The notes: generated by a model not told the origin, from the letters alone. A DNA stretch of 64,000 bases from Streptomyces viridiviolaceus (GCF_014650995.1 NZ_BMWA01000017.1:117295-181294), one strand, 5' to 3'. Positions 8,469 through 16,180 are shown, counted from the first letter of the stretch. Program-made: numbers and translations.

Positions 8469-9680
8469 TCAGCAGCTGCAACCGCAGTCGCAGCCGTCAC
8501 ACCCGCACCCGTCGTCGCCGCAGCAGTTGCTGCAGCAGTCGCAGCAACTGCAGCAGCCGTCGCACCCGCTGCAGTCGCAGTTGCTGCACTGGCCCTCCTT
8601 GCGCTCCCCCGTCCAGGGGTCGGAGTAGGTGCCGCAGCACAACTGGCACGTACAGGCCAGCCCCAGCCACACGGCACACCCCGCGAGCAGCCCGCGCCGG
8701 TCCCGGCGCGGCGGCTCCGGGGGCGTCGGCGCCCCGGGACCGCCCGGCGTGCCGGGCGGCGCGTACGGTCCGGCACCGTGCGCGCAGGAGGGGGTGCCGA
8801 AGGCGCGGTCGACGGAGTTGCGCAGCTCGTGCACGAGCAGCAGGTGGGCCAGCCGCCCGTCGGTGCTGTGTCCTTCCGGGGAGACCCCGGACCCCCAGGC
8901 GACCTCGCGCAGCGCCAGACGCACCCCGTGCACGGCGTCGTCGGCCAGCCGCCGGGCCTCCGTGAGCGGTGTCCCCGTGGCGGTGAGCGGGTTCCAGGCA
9001 CCCGAGGCGGCATCGGTGTCCAGGTCCTCCACGGCGTCCAGGAGATGGGCGAGCCGGCCGAAGAGCCGGCCCGCCTCGGCGAGCGGCGCGGCGTTGTACG
9101 GCCGTCCGGCGAGGTGCGCGGTGTGCGCGAAGGCGGCGGCGGTCGCCGTCTCGGTGGGTTCGGTGACGACGAGCACCGGCGTACCGGGCCCGGCGAGCGC
9201 CTCGATGCCGGTCTGCCGGTCCACGGCGTCGACCAGGACGGCGGTGTCGAACCCGACGGCCGTACCGGCCCGCGCCCCGGCCGCGTCCCAGCTCGCGGCG
9301 ACCCGGCGGGCGGCGCGCGCCACCGGCCTGCGGGCCAGCAGCCCGTCCCCGTCGACGACGTGGTCGCGCACCTTCGCCGAGGCCAGCACCAAGGAGACGG
9401 CGGCCGCGAGCCGCGCCCCCTCGCCGTGGGCGACGGACGCGGTGCGCATGCCGCGCAGCGGACAGGGGCCCGCGGTGCGCCGCCCGGCGCCGGTGCCGCC
9501 GCGTCCGGCCTGAGCCTCCGTCAACACCGATATGAGAAGCCCGTCATAGTTCGTCACGATCCGCGCGAACTGGCCGTGGTCCCCGCGCAACGCGAGACAC
9601 AACCCGCACAAGTGCGCCATCCACTGGCTCGTGAGACGCTCTCCGAGCCGGTGCCGACAGGGCCTGACGATTCCGAACAC
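8469..9680 (-). CDS. DUF5685-family protein with an extreme Cys-rich tail
   Basis: A 403-residue protein that matches the DUF5685 family as I recall it (MFGIVRPCRHRLGERLTSQWMAHLCGLCLALRGDHG start with a CxxC pair, split here for length), often loosely annotated as a regulator. The N-terminal ~280 residues are helical and Ala-rich, with repeated His/Asp positions (DHVVDGDGLLA, HLLLVHELRNSVDRAFG). After a Pro-rich linker come one hydrophobic stretch (GLLAGCAVWLGLACTCQLCC) and a tail with 18 cysteines in the last 41 residues, arranged as CC, CxC and CxxC. Such a tail could bind metal or form many disulfides. Start is GTG with GGGGAG just upstream. No function is established; neighbours do not help. 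Confidence 0.78.
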   Translation of the reverse strand: MFGIVRPCRHRLGERLTSQWMAHLCGLCLALRGDHGQFARIVTNYDGLLISVLTEAQAGRGGTGAGRRTAGPCPLRGMRTASVAHGEGARLAAAVSLVLASAKVRDHVVDGDGLLARRPVARAARRVAASWDAAGARAGTAVGFDTAVLVDAVDRQTGIEALAGPGTPVLVVTEPTETATAAAFAHTAHLAGRPYNAAPLAEAGRLFGRLAHLLDAVEDLDTDAASGAWNPLTATGTPLTEARRLADDAVHGVRLALREVAWGSGVSPEGHSTDGRLAHLLLVHELRNSVDRAFGTPSCAHGAGPYAPPGTPGGPGAPTPPEPPRRDRRGLLAGCAVWLGLACTCQLCCGTYSDPWTGERKEGQCSNCDCSGCDGCCSCCDCCSNCCGDDGCGCDGCDCGCSC

Positions 9681-9969
9681 AACACTCCCCCGTGGTTGCT
9701 ACGACGCTGAGCTGCGGCATCGTACCGGCCGCCGGTTCACCCGTACGCCCCGCGCCTCACCCGTCCGCCGCGAAGAATCATATTTCACTCACAGTCAGCA
9801 GCCGTTTGAGAAACGGCCCTTGGGACACATGGACTCTCGACGGATTCGCTGTGCACCAGTACCGTCACAAACCCCCCGCGCGGCGTCTATCCACTTGGCG
9901 CGACGTCCGCATCATGGATGACCATAGGGATGCGGAAAGCACGAAAGACCGCTGTGAGAGGAGGCGTCC

Positions 9970-10407
9970 ATGGGATCGGTACGCAAGGCGAGTGCGTGGC
10001 TCGGCCTCGTCGACGACAACGATGACGAGCGCTACTACGACGACGACTACTCCGAGGAGAACGACTCCGGCGACGCCTGGGTCACCGACCCCCGGGTGAA
10101 GGTGGCCGCGGACTCGGCCGAGGAGAAGGGCCGTCGCATCGGCACGGTCACCCCGGACAGCTTCCGGGACGCGCGTGCGATCGGCGAGCTGTTCCGGGAG
10201 GGGGTCCCGGTCATCGTGAACCTCACGGCCATGGAGGCATCCGACGCCAAGCGCGTGGTCGACTTCGCGGCCGGGCTGATCTTCGGCCTGCGGGGTTCGA
10301 TCGAGCGGGTGTCCACCCGCGTCTTCCTGCTGAGCCCGGCCGACACCCAGGTGATCAGCGGCGACTCGGCCGCGCACCGGTCGGACGGCTTCTTCAACCA
10401 GAGCTGA
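9970..10407 (+). CDS. sflA: SepF-like cell-division protein
   Basis: A 145-residue protein with an acidic linker rich in Asp/Tyr (DDNDDERYYDDDYSEEND) and a C-terminal SepF domain (VTPDSFRDARAIGELFREG, VIVNLTAMEASDAKRVVDF, RVFLLSPADTQV). The N-terminus MGSVRKASAWLGLVDD resembles the amphipathic membrane-binding helix of SepF. SepF links FtsZ to the membrane. Streptomyces carries a main SepF next to ftsZ and two shorter SepF-like proteins. No ftsZ is nearby and the protein is short, so this is one of the paralogues; genome position suggests SflA, a symbol recalled rather than checked. AGGAGG lies six bases before the ATG. Confidence 0.85.
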   Translation: MGSVRKASAWLGLVDDNDDERYYDDDYSEENDSGDAWVTDPRVKVAADSAEEKGRRIGTVTPDSFRDARAIGELFREGVPVIVNLTAMEASDAKRVVDFAAGLIFGLRGSIERVSTRVFLLSPADTQVISGDSAAHRSDGFFNQS

Positions 10408-10434
10408 GGCAGGGCCGCGCACACCGGCCCTGCC
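10408..10434 (+). terminator. Hairpin terminator after the SepF-like gene
   Basis: GGCAGGGCCG (10408-10417) pairs perfectly with CGGCCCTGCC (10425-10434) around a seven-base loop. It begins immediately after the stop codon and ends 13 bases before the convergent acyl-CoA dehydrogenase remnant, so it may serve both strands. There is no T tract, as is usual in Streptomyces. Confidence 0.7.
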
Positions 10435-10446
10435 CCCTCGCGGGGT

Positions 10447-11028
10447 TCACCGGAAGGCGTCGATCCCGGTGAGCGCCTTGCCCAGCACCAGCTGGTGCAT
10501 CTCGACGGTGCCCTCGTAGGTGAGCACCGATTCCAGGTTCGTCGCGTGCCGCATCACGGGGTACTCGAGCGAGATCCCGTTGGCGCCGAGGACCGTCCGG
10601 GCCGTACGGCAGATGTCGATGGCCTCGCGCACGTTGTTGAGCTTGCCGAAGCTGACCTGCTCGGGACGCAGGCGGCCGGCGTCCATGCGCCGCCCGAGGT
10701 GGTGGGCGAGCAGAATCCCCTTGTGCAGTTCGACCGCCATGTCGGCGAGCTTGGCCTGGGTCAGCTGGAAGCCGCCGATGGGCCGCCCGAACTGCTCCCG
10801 CGACTTCGCGTACTCCACGGCCGCCTCGAAGCAGCTGCGGGCCGCGCCCATCGCGCCCCAGACGATGCCGTAACGGGCGTGCGTGAGACAGCTGAGCGGT
10901 CCACGCAGTCCGGTCACCTCCGGCAGCACGGCGTCGGCGGGCAGCCGCACGTCGTCGAGGACCAGCTCGCTGGTGACGGAGGCGCGCAGCGACCACTTGT
11001 GCTTGATCTCGGGCGCGGAGAAACCGGG
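10447..11028 (-). pseudogene. Acyl-CoA dehydrogenase (glutaryl-CoA dehydrogenase-like), 3' fragment
   Basis: Encodes the C-terminal ~194 residues of a GcdH-like acyl-CoA dehydrogenase. Homology starts at GFSAPEIKHKWSLRASVTSE and runs through SREQFGRPIGGFQLTQAKLA, LGANGISLEYPVMRHATNLE (FAD contact region) and ESVLTYEGTVEMHQLVLGKA, up to the normal end ALTGIDAFR. The intact family has about 390 residues. The N-terminal and middle part are missing here, and upstream codons (SELGHRGRHP) are not homologous. The start of the same gene is found 5 kb away at 16022-16141 on the same strand, so the gene was split by an insertion and lost roughly 150 internal codons. No functional enzyme can be made. 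Confidence 0.9.
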
Positions 11029-11079
11029 GTGTCGGCCCCGGTGTCCTAGCTCAGACACCAGCCGCAATGTAGCGGGTGA

Positions 11080-11949
11080 TCATACGCTCGCCGTCGTGGC
11101 GGCCTTCTCGTCGTGCACGCGGAACATTCGCATGACGGTGGCGGGTGAGGGGTGCTGGCCCTTCTTCGTGCCGGTGGTGATGACGAGCCGCTTGGCGATG
11201 TCGCGCAGGCTCATCTCCTGGTCGCGCAGGTGGAGGGCCATGGACAGCATGTCCGGGTCGGTGACGCCCGCGCCGCCGATGGTCTTGCCGCGCTTTCGGG
11301 CGGACTCATGGCCTTCGAGGGTGCGGTCGCGGATGTACTCGCGCTCCATGCCCGACATGGCCGCCAGCACGGTGAAGACGATGCCCGAGGGGTCGTGCGA
11401 GCCCATCAGTTCCCCGGTGAGGAACTCCAGTCCGACGTCACTGGCCTTCAGTTCCTCGGCGAGCATGGCGAGTTCGATGCCGCGGCCGAGCCGCTTGTGC
11501 TCGTGGACGACGAGGGTCACGGCGGCGCCGGAGGAGCGGATCTCCCCGGCGAGCTTCACGACGGTCTCCAGTTCGGGGCGCTTCGTGGCGCGGGTGGAGA
11601 TCTTCTCCGAGAAGATGCGGGTCACCCCGGCCGCGGCGAGGGAGTCGAGCTGCGCGTCCAGGGACTGCCGGGCGGTCGAGGCACGGGCGTAGCCGAGGCG
11701 GACGTGTCCGACCGGTTCGGCGCCGGCGCTCACGGGCCGGGGCAGTTCGGTCCACGCCGAGCCGGGCTTGCGTACGGCGGGGGTCGGCACGCTGAGGGCC
11801 TTGGCGAGGTGGGGCACGAGGCGGAAGCGGGCGGTGTGGTATTGGATGGCCACCTTCCCGTTGCCGGTCCGGCAAGGGGAGCCCGCGGGGGCCGCGCAGG
11901 AGGACATAGGGCAGTCGCGCGATTCCACGCGCTTGAAGTCGTCGCTCAC
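11080..11949 (-). CDS. Serine recombinase (resolvase family) with N-terminal zinc-finger-like region
   Basis: About 289 residues from a GTG. Residues ~1-70 hold a zinc-binding-like pattern (CPMSSCAAPAGSPC ... H), then a resolvase catalytic domain with the active Ser in RLGYARASTARQSLDAQL, the LVVHEHKRLGRGIELAMLAE segment that includes conserved Arg residues, and GMEREYIRDRTLEGHESARK, the long E-helix. A C-terminal helix-turn-helix follows (SLRDIAKRLVITTG). At this size it is a resolvase/invertase-type enzyme rather than a large integrase. An alternative ATG at 12012 lacks a ribosome site. The gene sits just inside the left junction of the island that splits the acyl-CoA dehydrogenase, and its upstream region carries five GTTTCA-type hexamers. 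Confidence 0.88.
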   Translation of the reverse strand: MSDDFKRVESRDCPMSSCAAPAGSPCRTGNGKVAIQYHTARFRLVPHLAKALSVPTPAVRKPGSAWTELPRPVSAGAEPVGHVRLGYARASTARQSLDAQLDSLAAAGVTRIFSEKISTRATKRPELETVVKLAGEIRSSGAAVTLVVHEHKRLGRGIELAMLAEELKASDVGLEFLTGELMGSHDPSGIVFTVLAAMSGMEREYIRDRTLEGHESARKRGKTIGGAGVTDPDMLSMALHLRDQEMSLRDIAKRLVITTGTKKGQHPSPATVMRMFRVHDEKAATTASV

Positions 11950-11959
11950 ACCTCGGAGC

Positions 11960-12071
11960 GTTTCAAGGGTGTGTTTCAGGAGGCAAGTCGTTTGCAACAA
12001 CTCATGAAACATGATTGCCGCAGGTGGGCCGCCGGGCGGCCGGGTGTTTCACGAGCGACCACCTATGAAAC
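11960..12071. repeat. Array of five GTTTCA/TGAAAC hexamers (possible recombinase res-like site)
   Basis: GTTTCA occurs at 11960-11965, 11973-11978 and 12046-12051, and its complement TGAAAC at 12005-12010 and 12066-12071. This gives direct and inverted pairs within 112 bases, between the recombinase start and the end of the XRE gene. Resolvases bind several such subsites in a res site next to their gene. The function here is inferred only from the arrangement. Confidence 0.55.
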
Positions 12072-12090
12072 GCGCTGAGGCGAAGTCGCA

Positions 12091-12972
12091 CTATCGGTGC
12101 GGGTCTCCGGGTTGTGTTGGCTGATCAGCTGTGTGCTGGGAGCGGTCTTGGCGCCGGGTGGCGTGGAGGGAGCCGAGCAGGTGGAGGGAGTGGGCGCTGG
12201 GGCTGCCCGGTTCGGCGTGGTAGATGACGAGCTGCTGGCCGGGTGCCTCGCGTACGTCGAACGCCTGGTAGGTGAGCGTGAGCGGGCCGACATCCGGGTG
12301 GAGGAAGTGTTTGGCGTCCTGCGTCTTGCCTCGCACGGTGTGGGACTGCCACAGGCGCGCGAAGTCCGCGCTGTGCTCGGTGAGGGTGCCGACGAGTTCA
12401 CGCAGCCGCGGGTTGTCCGGGTCGAATCCGGTCGCCTCGCGGAGGTTGGCGACGGTGGCTTGTGCCGCCCGGTTCCAGTCCGTGTAGAAGGTGGGGCCGG
12501 CCGGGTCGAGGAACGTCATGCGGGCGAGGTTGTCCGCCGGGGTGAACGCCGAGTAGAGGGCTTGGGCCAGCGCGTTGACCGCGAGGAGGTCGAGGGTCCT
12601 GTTCATGACGAACGCCGGGGTGTTGGGGTAGCCGTCCATCAGCTGTCGCAGGGCGGGGCTGACGCGCTCGGTGCGGCGAGGCGACAGCCGGTCGGCGGGG
12701 GCGGCCCCGGCCAGCCGGTACAGGTGCGCCCTGGCGTCCTCGTCGAGGTGCAGCGCATGACTGAGAGCGTCGATCACCTGGGGCGAGGGGTTGCGTTCGC
12801 GGCCCTGTTCTAGGCGGGTGTAGTAGTCGGCGTTCACTCCGGCCAGGACGGCGACCTCCTCGCGGCGCAGCCCGGCGACTCTGCGGGTCCCGTGGCTCGG
12901 CATCCCGACGTCGTGCGGGCGCAGGGCGGCGCGGCACGCGCGCAGGAAGTCCCCCATGCGGTTGTCGTCCAT
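12091..12972 (-). CDS. XRE-family regulator with MmyB-like ligand-binding domain
   Basis: A 293-residue transcription factor. Residues ~5-75 form an XRE helix-turn-helix (RRVAGLRREEVAVLAGVNAD, then YYTRLEQGRERNPSPQVIDA). Residues ~105-270 match the MmyB-like PAS-type ligand domain (DGYPNTPAFVMNRTLDLLAV, then HPDVGPLTLTYQAFDVREAP). In actinomycetes this family typically controls a divergent dehydrogenase gene and responds to a fatty acid-like or small aromatic ligand. That layout is present here: the Atu4866-like and SDR genes run the other way, and a 10-bp inverted repeat lies in the shared promoter region. It probably represses the cassette and itself. Confidence 0.9.
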   Translation of the reverse strand: MDDNRMGDFLRACRAALRPHDVGMPSHGTRRVAGLRREEVAVLAGVNADYYTRLEQGRERNPSPQVIDALSHALHLDEDARAHLYRLAGAAPADRLSPRRTERVSPALRQLMDGYPNTPAFVMNRTLDLLAVNALAQALYSAFTPADNLARMTFLDPAGPTFYTDWNRAAQATVANLREATGFDPDNPRLRELVGTLTEHSADFARLWQSHTVRGKTQDAKHFLHPDVGPLTLTYQAFDVREAPGQQLVIYHAEPGSPSAHSLHLLGSLHATRRQDRSQHTADQPTQPGDPHR

Positions 12973-12999
12973 GTCCTCAGGCTAGGCGGCGCGCCGCCG

Positions 13000-13030
13000 T
13001 GCTGCCTGGGTGTGGTGCATCCAGGCAGCA
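13000..13030. promoter_or_regulatory. Operator: 10-bp inverted repeat in the XRE/Atu4866 divergent promoter
   Basis: TGCTGCCTGG (13000-13009) and CCAGGCAGCA (13021-13030) are perfect inverted copies with an 11-base spacer. The repeat lies 28 bases before the XRE start and 82 bases before the divergent gene, the expected place for autoregulation. A further CTGCC-N6-GGCAG (13461-13476) before the first SDR gene reuses the same half-site and may be a second operator. Confidence 0.75.
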
Positions 13031-13111
13031 AGCGTCCTGGTCGGTCATCGCTGACCTGCGCAGACTCGGTGGAGCGGGAAGGACCGCACCGTTCGAGGAG
13101 AGGAGGCCGCC

Positions 13112-13375
13112 ATGGCCGCGATCGAGGACGGCCACGTGGACGTGGTCGGTATGTGGGTGACCGAGGACGGGCACATCCGGCAGGAGCTGCTGCCGGACGG
13201 CCGTTACGACGAGGCTCGCGGCGAGCGGGCCAGTGCGTACACCGGCCGTTACACGGTCACCGGTAGTCACCTGGACTACGTCGACGACACCGGGTTCACC
13301 GCCACAGGGGACATCCGCGACGGAGTGCTCTACCACGAACACCTCGTGCTGTACCGAGAGTCGAGCCCGTCGTAG
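13112..13375 (+). CDS. Atu4866-domain small protein
   Basis: An 87-residue protein with the Atu4866-like pattern: GMWVTEDGHIRQELLPDGRY, then YTGRYTVTGSHLDYVDDTGF and a terminal GVLYHEHLVLYR. It is a compact beta-rich fold (DUF3876/Atu4866 type) without known activity. AGGAGG precedes the ATG by seven bases. It is the first gene of the cassette divergent from the MmyB-type regulator. In other actinomycetes such genes accompany SDR or aldo-keto reductase genes under the same type of regulator (recalled), so it may bind the SDR substrate. Confidence 0.8.
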   Translation: MAAIEDGHVDVVGMWVTEDGHIRQELLPDGRYDEARGERASAYTGRYTVTGSHLDYVDDTGFTATGDIRDGVLYHEHLVLYRESSPS

Positions 13376-13520
13376 CGGGGTGGCGAGCGTAGCGGGACAA
13401 CGGGGTTCGGGCAGCAGCTGCTCCGGTCGCGGAGACCGACTCCTCGTGGGAGCGGACCGACTGCCGAGGCAGGCAGCAGTCGCTGACAGACGTATCAAAC
13501 GCAAGGGAAGGACCGTATTC

Positions 13521-14279
13521 ATGACCGGACGACGTCTTGAGGGCAAGGTGGCCCTGATCACGGGCGCGACCGGGGGGATCGGTGCGGCGACCGCCGAACT
13601 CTTCGCCCAGGAGGGCGCCCGGCTGGTGATCACCGATGTAGCCCGGGAACCCCTCCAGAAGCTGGCGCGGCGCATCGAGGCGGGTGGCGCGGAGGTGGCG
13701 ACCGCCCTCCTCGATGTCTCCTCCGCCCGGGAATGGGAGGAGGTGACGGCCCTCGTACGCGATCGTTTCGGAGTGCTGGACGTGCTGGTGAACCTCGCCG
13801 GAATCCTGGACTGGCCGGGTATCGAGGACACGCGGGAGGAGGTGTGGGACCGCGTGATCGACGTGAACCAGAAAGGCACCTGGCTCGGTATGAGGGCGGC
13901 GATGCCGCTGCTGCGAGCGAGCGGCAACGCGTCGGTGATCAACACCTCGTCCGTGCTCGGCCTGGTGGGCAGCGGCGCGGCCGCGGCCTACCAGGCGTCG
14001 AAGGGCGCGGTGCGTCTGCTGAGCAAGACGGCCGCAGTCGAGTACGCACGGCAGGGCGTACGGGTCAACTCGATACATCCCGGAGTGGTCGCCACACCGA
14101 TGATCCAGGACCTCCTGGACGAGCAGGGCGACCAGCAACCGGACATCCAGCGCACCCCCATGCGCCGAGCCGGCCGCGCCGATGAGGTCGCCCCCGCGAT
14201 CCTCTTCCTCGCCAGCGACGACTCCTCCTTCGTCACCGGCTCAGAACTCGTCGTCGACGGCGGCCTCACCGCACACTGA
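13521..14279 (+). CDS. Short-chain dehydrogenase/reductase (first of pair)
   Basis: A 252-residue classical SDR. The NAD(P) motif TGATGGIG is near residue 15, an acidic residue (ITDVARE) after the second strand suggests NAD preference, NLAGIL stands for the NNAG motif, and the catalytic Ser, Tyr and Lys are in NTSSVLGLVGSG and AAYQASKGA. The C-terminal ASDDSSFVTGSELVVDGG is typical of the family. An AAGGA lies ten bases before the ATG. It shares only modest similarity with the second SDR, so the two are not a recent tandem duplication. Substrate unknown; probably a steroid-like, cyclic or aliphatic alcohol. Confidence 0.92.
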   Translation: MTGRRLEGKVALITGATGGIGAATAELFAQEGARLVITDVAREPLQKLARRIEAGGAEVATALLDVSSAREWEEVTALVRDRFGVLDVLVNLAGILDWPGIEDTREEVWDRVIDVNQKGTWLGMRAAMPLLRASGNASVINTSSVLGLVGSGAAAAYQASKGAVRLLSKTAAVEYARQGVRVNSIHPGVVATPMIQDLLDEQGDQQPDIQRTPMRRAGRADEVAPAILFLASDDSSFVTGSELVVDGGLTAH

Positions 14280-14441
14280 ACAACCCGCCCGCCGGGCGTC
14301 CACGACGCCTCCCGTGCGCACGCACGGCAAGTGCGCTCATCTCCTGTGCCGTCTGCCTCGTGAGTGCGTGACCGTACAGCAGCCCAGACAGCCGGCGCGG
14401 GAAACTGCGCGCGACCCTGATCTTTTCGAGAGGACCTCACC

Positions 14442-15209
14442 ATGACGCCCACCGCCGCGTCTGCCGAAGCATCCGAGTTCGCCGGGAAGACCGCCCTGGT
14501 CACCGGGGCCGCGCGCGGCGTGGGCAAGGAGACCGTGGCACTGCTCCATGCCCGCGGCGCCCGCGTCGTCGCCGTCGACCTGCGTCCCGACGTCACGACC
14601 CTGGGGGACGAATTCCCCGGCGTACTCGCGATGCGGGGCGACATCACGCGGGAGGAGACCGCCGTCCACGCGGTCCGCTCGGCGCTGGACACCTTCGGAG
14701 GACTGGACATCCTGGTGAACAACGCCGGACGCACCCTGAACAAACCCGTCACCGAAACCACCGCCGAAGACTGGGACACCGTGATGGCCGTCAACGCCCG
14801 CGGATCCTTCCTCTGCGCCCGAGAAGCCTTCCGAACGATGCAGAGCCGGGGCGGCGGGAGCATCGTCAGCACCGGGTCCTACGCCGGCACGGTCGCCCTG
14901 CCCGAAGGCGCCGCCTACAGCGCGTCCAAAGGCGCCCTGGCCCAACTGACCAAGGTGCTCGCCGTCGAAGGCGGACCATGGGGCATCCGCGCCAACCTTG
15001 TCGCCGCAGGCGTCATCGAGACCGACTTCCTCGACACGATCCGCCCCGACAGCCGCGCCTACCTCGCATCGTTCGCCGACGCCCAGCCTCTGGGCCGAGT
15101 CGCACAGCCCGAAGAGATCGCCGAGGTTCTCTGCTTCCTCGCCTCACCACGCTCCAGCTTCATCACCGGAGCCGTGGTACCCGCAGACGGCGGCTTCACC
15201 GCCGTCTGA
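14442..15209 (+). CDS. Short-chain dehydrogenase/reductase (second of pair)
   Basis: A 255-residue classical SDR: TGAARGVGKETV cofactor motif, VVAVDLRPDV (Asp after strand 2, NAD-type), ILVNNAGRTL, catalytic Ser in STGSYAGTVALPEG, YSASKGAL with Tyr and Lys, and SSFITGAVVPADGG near the end. It follows the first SDR after 162 bases with its own GAGAGGA ribosome site. Being in the same orientation and inside the inserted island, it is probably co-regulated with the first SDR by the MmyB-type regulator. Different cofactor-pocket residues and low identity suggest the two act on successive steps or different substrates. Confidence 0.92.
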   Translation: MTPTAASAEASEFAGKTALVTGAARGVGKETVALLHARGARVVAVDLRPDVTTLGDEFPGVLAMRGDITREETAVHAVRSALDTFGGLDILVNNAGRTLNKPVTETTAEDWDTVMAVNARGSFLCAREAFRTMQSRGGGSIVSTGSYAGTVALPEGAAYSASKGALAQLTKVLAVEGGPWGIRANLVAAGVIETDFLDTIRPDSRAYLASFADAQPLGRVAQPEEIAEVLCFLASPRSSFITGAVVPADGGFTAV

Positions 15210-15282
15210 CGTGACGGGGGCCGATCAGCCGTTGCTCGGACACACCACCCTGCCTGTTGGACGGCGGGTTGCCGGAAGTTCG

Positions 15283-16020
15283 TCATCGCGTCTCCGCATG
15301 TGATCGACCGGCGGTGTCTGTCGCGCCACGGGGACGGGGCACCGTGAGCCCCAGGTCGAGTCGCTGGTCCATGTCCAGGCGGAAGGTGCCGTAGGGGTTG
15401 ACGTTGGACCAAAACAGCGCGGTCAAGCCGCGCCGATGCTCCTCGCTCAGCCTCGATGCCCAGGCCGGTTCGGCCAGGACCTGCTGCACCAGCAGGGTGT
15501 GACGTGCACGAGCGCGGACTGGAGCAGGTGCAGGGCGAGCATAGAGGTCTCGGCGTGCTCCTTGTCCGGGCCGGTCAGGGCGCCGTCCTTGCCGTAGTGG
15601 AGCACGGTGTTCGCGCTGTTCCAGTTCTCCACGACCTGAAGCCCGCCGTGGATCTCGCGGCGCAGGCCAGGACTGGCCAGGTAATCGCAGGGGAACACCG
15701 TACGAACTGCGCGGCCGAGTTCTTCGAGAGCCTGGTAGGTCGGGTGCTTGGGGCCGCCGCGGGTGAAGCGCCGCAGGACCTGCTCTGCTTCCGCCGTCCC
15801 GAGCCGGAGCGCGGTGGCGTACTTCACCATCTGGTCGTACTGCTGCTCGATCAGGTCCCATCGGATCGGCCGCGTTAGGGAGGGTCCGAGTGCGGGCGCA
15901 GAACGTCTTCTCTCACTTGCCCCGCGCCGCAACCAGCACCTTCTCAAGCCGGGTTGGGCCCGGTGGCTCGATCTTCCGCGCCCGACACTCCACCAGCAGG
16001 GCCTCGCGCTGCCGGTCCTC
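15283..16020 (-). pseudogene. Tn3-family transposase remnant (internal deletion, stop and frameshift)
   Basis: Two pieces of a Tn3-type transposase are fused. From 16020 down to about 15890 the frame encodes an N-terminal piece (LLVECRARKIEPPGPTRLEK), which hits a TGA at 15913-15915 and continues as REKTFCART. From about 15885 the C-terminal DDE-domain part follows directly (RPIRWDLIEQQYDQMVKYAT, then GGLQVVENWNSANTVL). A one-base loss near 15502 shifts the frame (ALVHVT versus expected ALVHVN, then TLLVQQVLAEPAW in another frame), and the normal family ending (FWSNVNPYGTFRLDMDQRLD, LGLT) is reached. The gene is dead. It marks the right end of the island next to the acyl-CoA dehydrogenase start. 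Confidence 0.85.
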
Positions 16021-16021
16021 G

Positions 16022-16141
16022 GCGGTCGGCGGTCCAGTCCCGCACGGTGTCCCGGACCGCGAGGTCCTCCGGGTCCAGCAGGTCGTCGATGCCGAGGGGG
16101 GCGGCGGGGTCGAACGGGGGCAACTTCGGGGACGCGGCCAT
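16022..16141 (-). pseudogene. Acyl-CoA dehydrogenase (glutaryl-CoA dehydrogenase-like), 5' fragment
   Basis: The first 40 codons, MAASPKLPPFDPAAPLGIDD followed by LLDPEDLAVRDTVRDWTADR, are the usual N-terminus of the Streptomyces GcdH-like acyl-CoA dehydrogenase. GGAGG lies seven bases before the ATG. Homology stops at codon 40, where transposase sequence begins. The 3' half of the same gene is at 10447-11028. The pair proves insertion plus loss of the middle of the gene. Confidence 0.85.
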
Positions 16142-16165
16142 GGAACACCCTCCGGGACACTGAAA

Positions 16166-16180
16166 ACTAGCACCGCTAGT
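16166..16180. promoter_or_regulatory. Palindromic operator-like site upstream of the broken acyl-CoA dehydrogenase
   Basis: ACTAGC-ACC-GCTAGT is a 6-bp inverted repeat with a three-base centre, 25 bases before the acyl-CoA dehydrogenase ATG. It resembles TetR-family operators near fatty-acid genes. No TetR gene is visible beside it. Confidence 0.45.

Noticed and set aside
8469..8600. Lanthipeptide or other RiPP precursor encoded by the Cys-rich tail
   Set aside because: The Cys-rich sequence is fused to a large DUF5685 protein and no maturation enzyme is nearby; kept only as a finding about the tail.
11028..16021. Actinomycete integrative and conjugative element
   Set aside because: There is no Tra/FtsK-like transfer protein, replication gene or tRNA-derived att site; the island is too small and holds only a resolvase and a broken transposase.
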